A stretch of DNA of 64,000 nucleotides, from positions 62,001-126,000 of the forward strand of contig CAZLGW010000008.1 in assembly GCA_964559125.1 (NCBI GenBank), given 5' to 3'. Below the pieces are notes generated by a model that was not told the DNA's origin, did not search any database, and saw nothing but the letters and a program-made list of their open reading frames with translations. Origin of the DNA: Ravibacter sp964559125. GTDB taxonomy: Bacteria; Bacteroidota; Bacteroidia; Cytophagales; Spirosomataceae. The translations under genes were made by a program, and so were the position numbers. How positions within the stretch are numbered: the stretch's first letter is position 1; each line of letters begins with the position of its first letter. Shown piece by piece: positions 28,560 to 37,387 of the stretch.

Positions 28560-29819
28560 ATGTCTGTTATCGTAGCTGAAAATATTAGTAAGAAGTACAT
28601 CATAGACCATAAAAATCTCAGGTCGGGAAGTACTATCCGTGACTGGTTCTCCGAAACAGGCAGACGTTTTTTTTCCAGGCAGGGAAAAGAAAGCGCTACC
28701 AATTCAAAGGAAGAATTCTGGGCATTGAAGGATGTCGGTTTCAAGATAGAGCACGGCGACAGGGTGGGTATCGTCGGGCACAACGGTGCCGGTAAATCTA
28801 CACTTCTGAAAGTCCTCAGCAGGATTACCGAGCCTACTACAGGCCAGGTATCCATCAAAGGACGCGTAGCCAGCCTCCTGGAAGTCGGTACAGGCTTCCA
28901 TCCTGAGCTTACCGGGCGGGAAAATATTTACCTGAATGGCGCCGTATTGGGAATGACCACTCACGAAATCAAAAAGTCTTTTGACGCAATCGTGGATTTC
29001 GCCGGTGTCGAAAGATTCCTTGACACTCCCGTTAAAAGATACTCTTCAGGTATGTATGTCAGGCTGGGGTTTGCGATAGCTGCGCACCTGGAGCCCGAGA
29101 TACTGATCGTCGACGAAGTACTTGCCGTAGGCGATGCCGAGTTTCAAAAAAAGAGCCTGGGTAAAATGCGTGATGTGTCGGAAAGCGGGCGGACAATAAT
29201 TTTCGTAAGCCATAATCTGACGGCCGTTCAATCGCTCTGCAACAAAGCATTTTACTTCGAAAAAGGGCAACTCCTCGAACAGGGCGATACTACCCATATT
29301 GTAAGTACATATCTCAGCAGGGTGTCGCAGAAGAGCCTGGAGCACGTGTGGGACGATCTGTCGAAAGCTCCCGGCAATCACCAGGTCAGGTTGAAAAGCC
29401 TTAAGCTCATCCCCGACTACCAGGATGGCCTTGCCCATATCGATGTCCGGACCCCCATGAAGCTCACATGTGAGTTTTGGAATTTTGAAGACAACGCAAT
29501 GCTCAACCTGAGCATACATCTTTACGCCTATACCGGCGAATGCATCTTCAATGTGGGGACCAGGGCCAGGCATTTTGCCAAAGGTCTCGTGGGAGCGGTA
29601 TGCGATATTCCCGGGGACTTTCTAAACGATGGCAGCTATATCATTTCAGTAATGATAGTCAAAGACACCAGCGAGGTGCTTTTTAACCTGGAAGAAGCCA
29701 TTACTTTTGATATACAGGACTACCGGGAAGGTGTAACCTGGTATGGAAAATGGCCGGGATACATCCGTCCGCAACTCAATTTTTCCATTTCCCAAACCGA
29801 ACCAGTACCCAATGATTAA
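28560..29819 (+). CDS. wzt: Polysaccharide ABC transporter ATP-binding protein with Wzt C-terminal domain
   Basis: The protein has 419 residues from the ATG at 28560, two codons after a TTG. The nucleotide-binding domain has Walker A GHNGAGKST (about residues 72-80), signature YSSGMYVRLGF (about 160) and Walker B ILIVDEVLAVGD (about 180). Residues from about 260 to the end form an extra domain like the Wzt C-terminal carbohydrate-binding domain (FNVGTRAR, YIISVMIV). In characterised Wzt proteins this domain recognises the modified non-reducing end of the finished glycan, so export is tied to chain completion. Its presence predicts a terminal modification added by an enzyme of this cluster. 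It overlaps the aminotransferase gene by 8 bases. Confidence 0.92.
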   Translation: MSVIVAENISKKYIIDHKNLRSGSTIRDWFSETGRRFFSRQGKESATNSKEEFWALKDVGFKIEHGDRVGIVGHNGAGKSTLLKVLSRITEPTTGQVSIKGRVASLLEVGTGFHPELTGRENIYLNGAVLGMTTHEIKKSFDAIVDFAGVERFLDTPVKRYSSGMYVRLGFAIAAHLEPEILIVDEVLAVGDAEFQKKSLGKMRDVSESGRTIIFVSHNLTAVQSLCNKAFYFEKGQLLEQGDTTHIVSTYLSRVSQKSLEHVWDDLSKAPGNHQVRLKSLKLIPDYQDGLAHIDVRTPMKLTCEFWNFEDNAMLNLSIHLYAYTGECIFNVGTRARHFAKGLVGAVCDIPGDFLNDGSYIISVMIVKDTSEVLFNLEEAITFDIQDYREGVTWYGKWPGYIRPQLNFSISQTEPVPND

Positions 29820-30903
29820 CGTAACCAAATCCTTCCTTCCCGATAAGGAGGAATATATTGGATATATCAATCAGATCTGGGACAGCGTTCATCTGACTAA
29901 CAACGGGCCGTTGCTCCAGCGCCTGGAAGAAGAATTACGCCTGTTTACCGGTATCGACAACCTGTATTTTTGCGGTAACGGCACCATCGTCCTCCAAATC
30001 GCCCTCAAGGCCCTGAACATCACGGGGGAGGTAATCACCACCCCTTTTTCGTATTGCGCCACTTCCAACGTCATCATCTGGAACAATTGCGTCCCGGTTT
30101 TTGTCGACGTTGACCCCGATACTTTTAACATTAATGCCGACCTGATCGAGGCCGCCATTACACCGGAAACGCAGGCTATTCTGGCCACGCATGTCTACGG
30201 CAACCCCTGTGATGTGGAAAAGATAGAAGCCATAGCCCGGCGACATAATCTTAAGGTTATTTACGACGGAGCTCACGGCTTCGGCGTTACCTATAAAGGA
30301 AAATCTCTGCTCAGCTACGGTGATATTTCCACCTGCAGCCTGCACGCAACCAAAATTTTCCATTCTGTCGAGGGAGGACTCATTTCGACCAGTCACTCCG
30401 AACTGAACCACAGCCTGCAGCTTTTGAGGGCCTTCGGTCATAAAGGTGATGAAGAATATTTTTACGCAGGCATCAACGGCAAAAATTCCGAATTTCACGC
30501 GGCTATGGGCCTTTGTAACCTCCCTCATGTTCCGGAAATAATCCGGTACCGCCGCCAGATATTCAGCTGGTATGACAGCAATCTGGATTGGGAATACCTG
30601 AAAAAACCGCGGCTGGCCGATCAAATGGAGTATAATTACGCCTACTACCCAATATTGCTTCCCTCGGAAGATGTGCTTCACCAGGTTCAGAACGCCCTGC
30701 AGGCAACGGGTATCGGATGCAGGCGGTATTTTCACCCGTCGCTCAACACGCTCTCCTTTATGCCGAAACACTACCCTTGCCCGGTTTCCGAAGACATTGC
30801 AGCCAGGGTAGTAGCGCTCCCTCTCTTTGTCGGCCTGGAGGAGCAGGTAGTAATCAAAATATCTTCCGTCATTAATGGTATCATCCGCGACGCTATACGT
30901 TAA
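29812..30903 (+). CDS. DegT/DnrJ/EryC1/StrS family sugar aminotransferase
   Basis: The protein has 363 residues from the ATG at 29812; the longer frame from 29743 lies inside wzt. This PLP enzyme carries Lys181 in SLHATKIFHS as the Schiff-base lysine, Asp152 in IYDGAHGFG for the pyridine nitrogen, and the TPFSYCATSN region. Family members transfer an amino group to a keto-nucleotide sugar, for example dTDP-4-keto-6-deoxyglucose, to give 4-amino-4,6-dideoxy sugars. The exact sugar is not determined. The nearby WbqC-like and PglD-like genes fit further acylation of the new amino group. No rmlA/rmlB-type gene is in the window. Confidence 0.9.
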   Translation: MINVTKSFLPDKEEYIGYINQIWDSVHLTNNGPLLQRLEEELRLFTGIDNLYFCGNGTIVLQIALKALNITGEVITTPFSYCATSNVIIWNNCVPVFVDVDPDTFNINADLIEAAITPETQAILATHVYGNPCDVEKIEAIARRHNLKVIYDGAHGFGVTYKGKSLLSYGDISTCSLHATKIFHSVEGGLISTSHSELNHSLQLLRAFGHKGDEEYFYAGINGKNSEFHAAMGLCNLPHVPEIIRYRRQIFSWYDSNLDWEYLKKPRLADQMEYNYAYYPILLPSEDVLHQVQNALQATGIGCRRYFHPSLNTLSFMPKHYPCPVSEDIAARVVALPLFVGLEEQVVIKISSVINGIIRDAIR

Positions 30904-30914
30904 AGGTTTTGACC

Positions 30915-32942
30915 ATGACTATTATTTACTGGTTGGCTTTTCTTGTATTTATTATCCTGATCGGCATAACAGCCAAAAGGATTTCCGGGCCGTCTGTCTC
31001 TGAATTTTTCATCATCTGCTTCCTGCTTTTCACCGGTAGCATCATTCCTGTAGGTTTCCTCCTGTCGCCGCTTAATCTTACCGCGCAAACCTGGGCATGG
31101 ATCGTGGGGGTGTACCTGGCCATCGGCATACACTACCTGCTGTGGAGCAGGATTTATGTAGCTCCCGCTTTTTCCCTGCGGGAGCTATTTTCGGAAAGAA
31201 CCAGGATGATGGGTTCCTGGTTTTCAGACCTGTCGCCTTATCTCAAAGCCCTTTTTATTCTCCTGATCGGGACGCTGGCCGCTATCGCCGTTACCAATCT
31301 CGCACTTGTCCTCTTTACCGTACCCAACGAATGGGACAGCATGACCGGGCACCTCAACCGGCCGCTGCGCTATATACAGCACGGCAATATGGCTCATTTC
31401 GGCGGGACCAACTGGAACATGGATACTTATCCGAAGAGTATCACCGGGATCCATATTTTCACCTTCCTCATCAGCGGGAAAATTGAAAATGCGTTTAAGC
31501 TCATTCACCACGCCTCCTACTGGATTACTATCGTGGCTGTTTTCGGGTGCGCACAGCGAATAGGGAGAAGTTTTACGGCGAGCCTGTTCTGCGCATTGAG
31601 TTACAGCCTTTTTCTTGACTTTCTTATGCAGGCCGTAACCACGGAAACAGATGTGGTGCTTACAGCCTATCTATCGTGTCTTCTCTATTTCCTTTTCTCA
31701 TTTCACACTACGAAATCCAACCGGTATCTCTACCTGGCGGGCATGGCATTTGCGATTGCACTGGGGCATAAGATCACTTTTGTATTGCTGTTCCCGTCGA
31801 TATTCGTCATTATGCTCTACACCGTGTTCCTGTCGCCCGATTTAACTACTTTCAGGAACCGGCTTTTCCGCCTGGCACTGGGCATCGTTATTGCTTCTGC
31901 CGTCTATACCTTCCCGACCGGGTACGTTACAAATCTCAAGGTTTTCGGTCACCCTATCGGCCCGCCTACGGCACTCAGGCATCAGTCGGTAGAAAGGGCG
32001 GGCTCTCCGGGCAACCTTTTCGAACAGGGAAGCCGGAACGTCGTGCGGTACTTATATGACTTTGCAAATCTTGACGGGCTCCGGAACGCCCAATGGGGGT
32101 ATGATTTGAATAAAACGATCAGAAAACCTCTTGTTTTCCTGGAAGACAAGCTCAAAATGCGCCTGGATGAGGAAATAGATTTTTCTATCGTACCGTTTTC
32201 GTTCCAGAGAAGGTTCGAGTTCTATAATGCAAATCCCTATTGGGGGATTTTCGGGTTTGCTCTGATACTGCCGGTTATTTTACTGACGCTGCTGAGGATC
32301 GTATGGTCGCGCCCGCACTGGTTCCTCGCGGTAGCGTTTGTCCTCCATTTCGTTGCCTTATCCTACTCTGCCCCCTACGACCCTTTCAAAGGGCGGTATT
32401 TTGTCGAAAGCGGGGTATTCGGGGTGCTTTTTCTCCTGCTTCTTTTTTCCACCCACAGCCTTTCAATTCTGAGACCTAAAAGATGGATCTGGAAGGGCTA
32501 TGTGGGCCTCATCGTATTCACTGCCTGCGTTTCGGCCATCATGACGGTGTTCCTGAATATCCGCTGCCTGCCGCTCCCTGCCTACGGCTATGAATCGGCT
32601 TTCACGACAGACAGGATCAAAATGCAGACATTTTCACGCCCGGACACCTACCTTGCCTACGCCAGGTTTGATTCGCTGGTCCCCCGGGATGCGACGGTCG
32701 CGCTGGGAACTATCAACGATGATTTCGAATACCCGCTGTATGGCCGAAAGCTGACCCGGAAACTGATTTCGATCAATCCTTTCGAAAAAGGGCTTCAGCC
32801 TATTCCCGAAGAGGCAGACTATCTCTTCTTCTCCAAAAATGTCATCACACCGATACCGGGAGATATCCGCCTGGGAACCGATACAACCATGCAAAACATG
32901 ATTGTCAAAGCGGAAGACTACTATTTAAGAAAACTGAAATAA
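30915..32942 (+). CDS. Polytopic membrane protein, probable GT-C glycosyltransferase
   Basis: The protein has 675 residues from the ATG at 30915 and about eleven hydrophobic segments. After the third or fourth helix a periplasmic loop carries NEWDSMTGHLNRPLRYIQHG (about residues 140-160). This resembles the first-loop acidic motif of GT-C enzymes such as the GT39/ArnT-like families, where an Asp helps catalysis. A soluble tail of about 120 residues follows the last helix. GT-C enzymes use polyprenyl-phosphate sugars on the outer face of the inner membrane. The assignment comes from motif and topology only; a non-enzymatic membrane role is possible. It lies 11 bases after the aminotransferase gene. 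Confidence 0.65.
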   Translation: MTIIYWLAFLVFIILIGITAKRISGPSVSEFFIICFLLFTGSIIPVGFLLSPLNLTAQTWAWIVGVYLAIGIHYLLWSRIYVAPAFSLRELFSERTRMMGSWFSDLSPYLKALFILLIGTLAAIAVTNLALVLFTVPNEWDSMTGHLNRPLRYIQHGNMAHFGGTNWNMDTYPKSITGIHIFTFLISGKIENAFKLIHHASYWITIVAVFGCAQRIGRSFTASLFCALSYSLFLDFLMQAVTTETDVVLTAYLSCLLYFLFSFHTTKSNRYLYLAGMAFAIALGHKITFVLLFPSIFVIMLYTVFLSPDLTTFRNRLFRLALGIVIASAVYTFPTGYVTNLKVFGHPIGPPTALRHQSVERAGSPGNLFEQGSRNVVRYLYDFANLDGLRNAQWGYDLNKTIRKPLVFLEDKLKMRLDEEIDFSIVPFSFQRRFEFYNANPYWGIFGFALILPVILLTLLRIVWSRPHWFLAVAFVLHFVALSYSAPYDPFKGRYFVESGVFGVLFLLLLFSTHSLSILRPKRWIWKGYVGLIVFTACVSAIMTVFLNIRCLPLPAYGYESAFTTDRIKMQTFSRPDTYLAYARFDSLVPRDATVALGTINDDFEYPLYGRKLTRKLISINPFEKGLQPIPEEADYLFFSKNVITPIPGDIRLGTDTTMQNMIVKAEDYYLRKLK

Positions 32943-32974
32943 CGCCCGGCTCCCGGACTATAAAGACCGCAACG

Positions 32975-33673
32975 ATGGTACTGGCTATCATGCAACCCTA
33001 TTTCCTCCCTTACATCGGCTATTTCCAGCTTCTTAAGGCGGTTGATAAATTCGTTCTTTACGACGATGTGAACTTCATCAACAGGGGCTTCATCAACAGG
33101 AACAACCTGCTGGTAAACGGCCGGGCGTCATTGTTTACAATACCCCTTAAAGACGCCAGCCAGAATAAGCTGATTCACGAAGTCGGGCTCAGCGACGATA
33201 CTTCCTGGCAAAAAAAGCTGATCAGGACCGTAGAGCAATCTTATAAGAAAGCACCTCAATTCGAAACAGTATTCCCGCTTTTCCTGGATATTGTGGGGTA
33301 TGTGCCTCAGAATATCGGAGACCTTTGCTACTATTCACTCACCCGGATCAGCCGTTACCTCGGTATCGGAACACAGATCGTTCCCTCTTCGACAATCTAT
33401 AGGAACGGGCAATTGAAACGGGAAAAGAGGATACTGGATATCTGTCGCCTTGAAAACGCCATCCACTATATTAACCCCCAGGGGGGTGTTACATTGTATG
33501 ATAAAGACTATTTTGCCAGCCGGAACGTACAGCTATCCTTTCTGAAAGCAAACCTTATACCCTACCCTCAATACGGGGATACCTTTGTTCCCGGGCTCTC
33601 GATCCTGGATGTACTGATGTTTAACGACGTCCGGCAGACCCATAACCTGCTGGATCAATATGAGCTGGTATAA
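32975..33673 (+). CDS. WbqC-like family protein
   Basis: This 232-residue protein is clearly WbqC-like: it begins VLAIMQPYFLPYIGYFQLL and continues with FVLYDDVNFINRGFINRN, FTIPLK and INPQGG.LYD. The family occurs in O-antigen and exopolysaccharide clusters, often next to 4-amino-sugar genes, and is thought to modify an amino sugar, but its reaction is not firmly established. Here the sugar aminotransferase two genes upstream supports such a role. It starts 32 bases after the membrane protein gene. A perfect hairpin follows 10 bases after its stop codon. Confidence 0.85.
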   Translation: MVLAIMQPYFLPYIGYFQLLKAVDKFVLYDDVNFINRGFINRNNLLVNGRASLFTIPLKDASQNKLIHEVGLSDDTSWQKKLIRTVEQSYKKAPQFETVFPLFLDIVGYVPQNIGDLCYYSLTRISRYLGIGTQIVPSSTIYRNGQLKREKRILDICRLENAIHYINPQGGVTLYDKDYFASRNVQLSFLKANLIPYPQYGDTFVPGLSILDVLMFNDVRQTHNLLDQYELV

Positions 33674-33682
33674 TTATTGCTA

Positions 33683-33702
33683 TTGTAAAAGAAATTTTAC
33701 AA
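33683..33702. repeat. Perfect 8-bp inverted repeat after the WbqC-like gene
   Basis: TTGTAAAA and TTTTACAA flank the four bases GAAA, in the 68-base gap between the WbqC-like and PglD-like genes. No T-tract follows, so it is a weak terminator at best. It could be an operator, an RNA stability element or an internal attenuator. Confidence 0.5.
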
Positions 33703-33741
33703 GTTTGCTTGTTCTAAATTATCTTTTTGAAGGGCTCTCAA

Positions 33742-34401
33742 ATGGCTGACGTAATTATTTTCGGAGTATTGGATACTGCAGAGCTGGCACATTTTTATTT
33801 GGAAAACGATTCTGAACACAATGTGGCAGCATTTGCCGTTAATCGGGAATATATTAAAGAAAGCCAGTTCAAAGGGCTCCCGGTAGTTGCCTTCGAAGAT
33901 GTCGAAAGGCTGTTCCCTCCCTCCGGCTACAGTTTTTTCGTCCCCATGACTGCCCGCAATATGAACCGGAACAGGGAAAAGGTGTATCTCGAAGCCAAGG
34001 CTAAAGGATATTCGTTTATATCCTATATAAGTTCCCGGGCTACTGTTTACGATCGTTCGCTTATCGGGGAAAACTGTTTCATCCTGGAAGATAACACTAT
34101 CCAGCCTTTCACCACCATCGGTCATAATGTTGTGTTGTGGAGCGGAAACCATATCGGCCATCATGGCCGGATCGACGACCACGTATTCTTCACTTCACAG
34201 GTAGTGCTTTCGGGACACTGCCATGTTCACTCCTACAGTTTTTTTGGGGTGAATGCTACTGTTAAAGACTATACAAATATCGCAGCGGGAACATTACTCG
34301 GCATGGCGTCTTCACTGAATAAAGATTCGGAAGAATGGGGGATCTATGTAGGTAGCCCGGCCAAACGAGTACCCGGCAAACTTAGTTACGAGGCTTATTA
34401 A
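33742..34401 (+). CDS. PglD/NeuD-like sugar O- or N-acetyltransferase
   Basis: The protein has 219 residues from the ATG at 33742 (MADVIIFG); the TTG at 33727 is an unlikely start. The N-terminal third is a PglD_N-like nucleotide-sugar-binding region. The rest is a left-handed beta-helix of hexapeptide turns (IGENCFILEDNTIQPFTTIG, ending GIYVGSPAKRVPGK), with a probable catalytic His in HIGHHGRIDDH. Such enzymes use acetyl-CoA to acetylate an amino- or hydroxy-sugar. With the DegT aminotransferase and WbqC-like protein nearby, N-acylation of a 4-amino-sugar is the leading guess. Confidence 0.83.
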   Translation: MADVIIFGVLDTAELAHFYLENDSEHNVAAFAVNREYIKESQFKGLPVVAFEDVERLFPPSGYSFFVPMTARNMNRNREKVYLEAKAKGYSFISYISSRATVYDRSLIGENCFILEDNTIQPFTTIGHNVVLWSGNHIGHHGRIDDHVFFTSQVVLSGHCHVHSYSFFGVNATVKDYTNIAAGTLLGMASSLNKDSEEWGIYVGSPAKRVPGKLSYEAY

Positions 34402-34453
34402 ACCCCGTTTCAGTCCTGATGCCAGAAATAGCCGGGCTGGAATAACCTGAAGC

Positions 34454-35674
34454 ATGCAAAAGAAGATCCTATTTATCAGTCATGACGCAAACAGGGCCGG
34501 AAGCCAGCTTTTACTGCTTCAGCTCTTAAAGATACTGAAACAGAAGAATATCCCGATGGAGCTTCTGCTTTGCGGCGACGGTGTGGTAGCAAGAGAATTT
34601 GAAGAAGTAGTTCCGACTATCAGACTCCCGGAGCCTCCGAAGCATATTGTAAGCCGCCTGAGCGATAAAGTACTCTGCAAGCTTGGCCTTATCGATACGC
34701 TGACCCGACTGGCCGAGAAAAAGAGAAGGCAATTGCTGAGAGAGCGGCTGAATCCGGAAAACATCGGGCTGGTATTTATCAACTCTATCGCAAATGCCGG
34801 CATTTATTACAATGAGCTCGGTTTTCTGCATCACCTCCCGATAGTACTTTTCGCCCATGAGCTCGAGATGTCTGCCAATATGTACTCCAAGCGTAATGAG
34901 CTGGAGTTCCTTCTCAAAAAAACAGACCATCTCATAGCAGTCGCTCAAGCGGTTGCCGACTACTATATCCGCGATTTCGACTTCCCCGAAAGTTCGGTCA
35001 GTATCCTGACCCTGATCGATCATGATTATATTGATGCGAATTTTCAGAAAGCCCAGCGCAATTTGCTTGAGAAAGAGTACGGGGTCCCCGAAGATGCTAT
35101 CGTAGTGGGAGGTTGCGGAAATGCGGAATGGCGGAAGGGTAACGATATCTTTAACTGGATCGCCAGGCTGGTCCTTGCAAGGACTAGTCCGCTACCGGTA
35201 TACTTTGTCTGGGTAGGTGCGGGAAAACAGCATGCTATCTACCAATTGATTGAAACGGACATCAGGCGCATGGGGCTGACCGACCGTATTATCTTAGTTC
35301 CCCCGACTTCACGTGCTCTTGACTTCATCAGCCGCTTCGATATCCTGCTGCTTTCCTCAAGGGAAGATCCCTACCCACTGGTGGTAATGGAAGCAGCTCT
35401 CAATGAAACGCCTGTCATCTGCTTCCAGGGAGCAGGCGGGGCGCCCGAACTCATTGGAAACGATGCCGGAAGAACCGTCCCATACATGGATATCACCTCC
35501 GCATCAGAAGCAATTATCCAGCTGACCCTCGACCCGGGCGAACGGGCCCTGCTCGGCAGGAAAGGGAGGCAGAAAGTACTCGAAAGACACAAAACAGGGT
35601 TAAGTATCGAAAGGATCGTGGCAATCATTCAAAAGTACCTAAATTTGTCCCTTTCCGAAACGCTGGATCAATGA
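34454..35674 (+). CDS. GT4 family glycosyltransferase
   Basis: This 406-residue protein has a GT-B fold: an N-terminal domain starting KILFISHDANRAGSQ and a C-terminal donor-binding domain with SREDPYPLVVMEAALNETP (about residue 300) followed by GGAPELI. Members add a sugar from a nucleotide donor to the growing lipid-linked glycan at the cytoplasmic face of the membrane. Donor and linkage are not predictable from the sequence. Its stop codon overlaps the next start (ATGA at 35671). Confidence 0.88.
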   Translation: MQKKILFISHDANRAGSQLLLLQLLKILKQKNIPMELLLCGDGVVAREFEEVVPTIRLPEPPKHIVSRLSDKVLCKLGLIDTLTRLAEKKRRQLLRERLNPENIGLVFINSIANAGIYYNELGFLHHLPIVLFAHELEMSANMYSKRNELEFLLKKTDHLIAVAQAVADYYIRDFDFPESSVSILTLIDHDYIDANFQKAQRNLLEKEYGVPEDAIVVGGCGNAEWRKGNDIFNWIARLVLARTSPLPVYFVWVGAGKQHAIYQLIETDIRRMGLTDRIILVPPTSRALDFISRFDILLLSSREDPYPLVVMEAALNETPVICFQGAGGAPELIGNDAGRTVPYMDITSASEAIIQLTLDPGERALLGRKGRQKVLERHKTGLSIERIVAIIQKYLNLSLSETLDQ

Positions 35675-36654
35675 CCATTGCATTTACGATTTGTTCCATC
35701 AACTACCTGGCACAAGCACAAACTCTGGGAGAATCTCTTAAAGCTACTAATCCTGACATCACTTTTTTTGTTGGACTTGTAGACCGTTTGGACCACATCA
35801 GGTTTGAGCCGGCACACCAACCTGCATTCTCTTTAATAGAAATCCACCAGATCGGTATCGAAGGCTTTGAAGAAATGTGCGGACGATATAATATCACCGA
35901 ACTGAACACCGCCGTAAAACCTTTTTACTTTACCTATTTCTGGAAAAATTATCCGGAAGCCGACAAGGTGATTTATTTTGACCCGGATATCATCGTATTC
36001 AGGCCGCTTACCCCGTTACTTCAAAAGCTGGATATGGCAGAAGCAGTGCTGACGCCCCATGTTCTGACGCCGGTCGACGACCGGAAAACGCCAAACGAGC
36101 TGCATCATCTCAACACAGGTGTTTACAACCTCGGGTTTGTCGCCTTCCGAAAATCCGAAAAAAGTGCCGGGTTTGTAAAATGGTGGGAAGATAAGCTACG
36201 ATATGAATGCCTGATAGCGCTTTGTGACGGCTTGTTCGTCGACCAGAACTGGATGAATTTCCTGCCTGTCTTCCTGGAGAATGTCCATATCGAAAGGGAT
36301 CCCGGCTATAATGCAGCCTACTGGAACCTTCATGAAAGGACATTCAGCCGGCAGGAGGACACTTATTATGTCAACCTGACTTCTCCTCTGGTTTTCTTTC
36401 ACTATAGCGGGTACGACCCGGCCAGACCCAACGTCCTGTCCAAATACCAGGACCGTTTCGATATCAGGGAAAGGCCCGATCTTCACGGACTGTTTGCCTA
36501 TTACGGGGAAAGGCTTCTGGCAAACGGACAGGAATATTACAGGCATTTCCCTTGTGCTTATATTAAACCGGCCAGGATACTTCGCTATCAGCGGGTCAGG
36601 AAAGGTCTGAAAACTCCCCTTCAATACCTGGCAAACGTCGTTGATACCATCTGA
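35671..36654 (+). CDS. GT-A glycosyltransferase with DxD motif (GT8-like)
   Basis: This 327-residue protein begins AFTICSINYLAQAQTLGESL. It has a clear metal-binding DxD in VIYFDPDIIVF (about residue 100) and a downstream FFHYSGYDP segment (about 248) with a His typical of GT8-like retaining enzymes. The C-terminal 80 residues are basic and may contact membrane. It is a closer relative of the protein at 37388 than of any other in the window, and that copy has lost these catalytic residues. It overlaps its upstream neighbour by 4 bases and its downstream neighbour by 1. Confidence 0.85.
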   Translation: MTIAFTICSINYLAQAQTLGESLKATNPDITFFVGLVDRLDHIRFEPAHQPAFSLIEIHQIGIEGFEEMCGRYNITELNTAVKPFYFTYFWKNYPEADKVIYFDPDIIVFRPLTPLLQKLDMAEAVLTPHVLTPVDDRKTPNELHHLNTGVYNLGFVAFRKSEKSAGFVKWWEDKLRYECLIALCDGLFVDQNWMNFLPVFLENVHIERDPGYNAAYWNLHERTFSRQEDTYYVNLTSPLVFFHYSGYDPARPNVLSKYQDRFDIRERPDLHGLFAYYGERLLANGQEYYRHFPCAYIKPARILRYQRVRKGLKTPLQYLANVVDTI

Positions 36655-37313
36655 TGCGGGAGCTGGCTGTCATAGTGATTCCCTTTTTCGGAACCGACCG
36701 GCACACTATGGAGCAGGCGCTCATCCGGCGTGCCTGGCGGGAATTACAGGCATTTTCGTTCGTTTTCGTTTGTGCTGACAACGTGGATGAGGGCCCTATC
36801 CGGACAGAGTTCCCAGGGTGCACAGTCTACAAATTTGATGCGTCTTTTTTTGAAAACAGAAAGGGCTACACTTCGCTAACCCTAAAGGAAGATTTCTATG
36901 ATCTGTTCGGCTGGAGTGAGTTCATATTACTTTTTGAGCCCAACTCGTTCATCGTTAAAAACCAGCTTCATTACTGGTGCAAACAAGGACATGACTATAT
37001 TGCCGGTAACGACGGGCGGTTATCTTTGCGAAATGTGGACAGGTTTCTCTCACACACTAAAAAAAGCAGGAGAGAGATCCACGGTTTTTTGTCGGGAAAC
37101 GTGACGGTCGAAAACGATTACCTTTTCTGGGAGAGAAAATCCAAAGGAATCTGGCCCTCGCTGAGAAGCCCGACCCCGATCGTATCGGCATATTTTTCCC
37201 GGCTCGTAGCACAGTATCTGGCAACACCCGGACAACAGGAGCTGCCTTTTGCGCTTACCGGCTTTGATATTCACTCCGAGGCTCACAGTCATTGGCTGAA
37301 GGCTCAGGAGTAG
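36654..37313 (+). CDS. DUF5672-like putative glycosyltransferase
   Basis: This 219-residue protein resembles DUF5672, a family found in glycan clusters and thought to be glycosyltransferase-related. Matching segments are GYTSLTLKEDFYDLF, FILLFEPNSFIV, HDYIAGNDGRLSLRNVDRFL and a C-terminal PFALTGFDIHSE that corresponds to the family's PFG.HAW-like end. Several positions differ from the usual pattern, so it is a divergent member. It lies between two GT8-like paralogues, with a 1-base overlap upstream (TGATG). A gap of 74 bases follows. Confidence 0.6.
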   Translation: MRELAVIVIPFFGTDRHTMEQALIRRAWRELQAFSFVFVCADNVDEGPIRTEFPGCTVYKFDASFFENRKGYTSLTLKEDFYDLFGWSEFILLFEPNSFIVKNQLHYWCKQGHDYIAGNDGRLSLRNVDRFLSHTKKSRREIHGFLSGNVTVENDYLFWERKSKGIWPSLRSPTPIVSAYFSRLVAQYLATPGQQELPFALTGFDIHSEAHSHWLKAQE

Positions 37314-37341
37314 TAAAGATACACAAACGGATATGAATAGA

Positions 37342-37356
37342 AGAGACGTAGTCTCT
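37342..37356. repeat. Short hairpin (AGAGAC/GTCTCT) in the gap before the TTG-initiated gene
   Basis: Six-base perfect arms around GTA, within the 74-base gap between the DUF5672-like gene and the GT8-like paralogue. The role is unknown; it is small enough to be chance. Confidence 0.3.
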
Positions 37357-37387
37357 AGGGCTTATTACATTTAACACCTATTTTATA

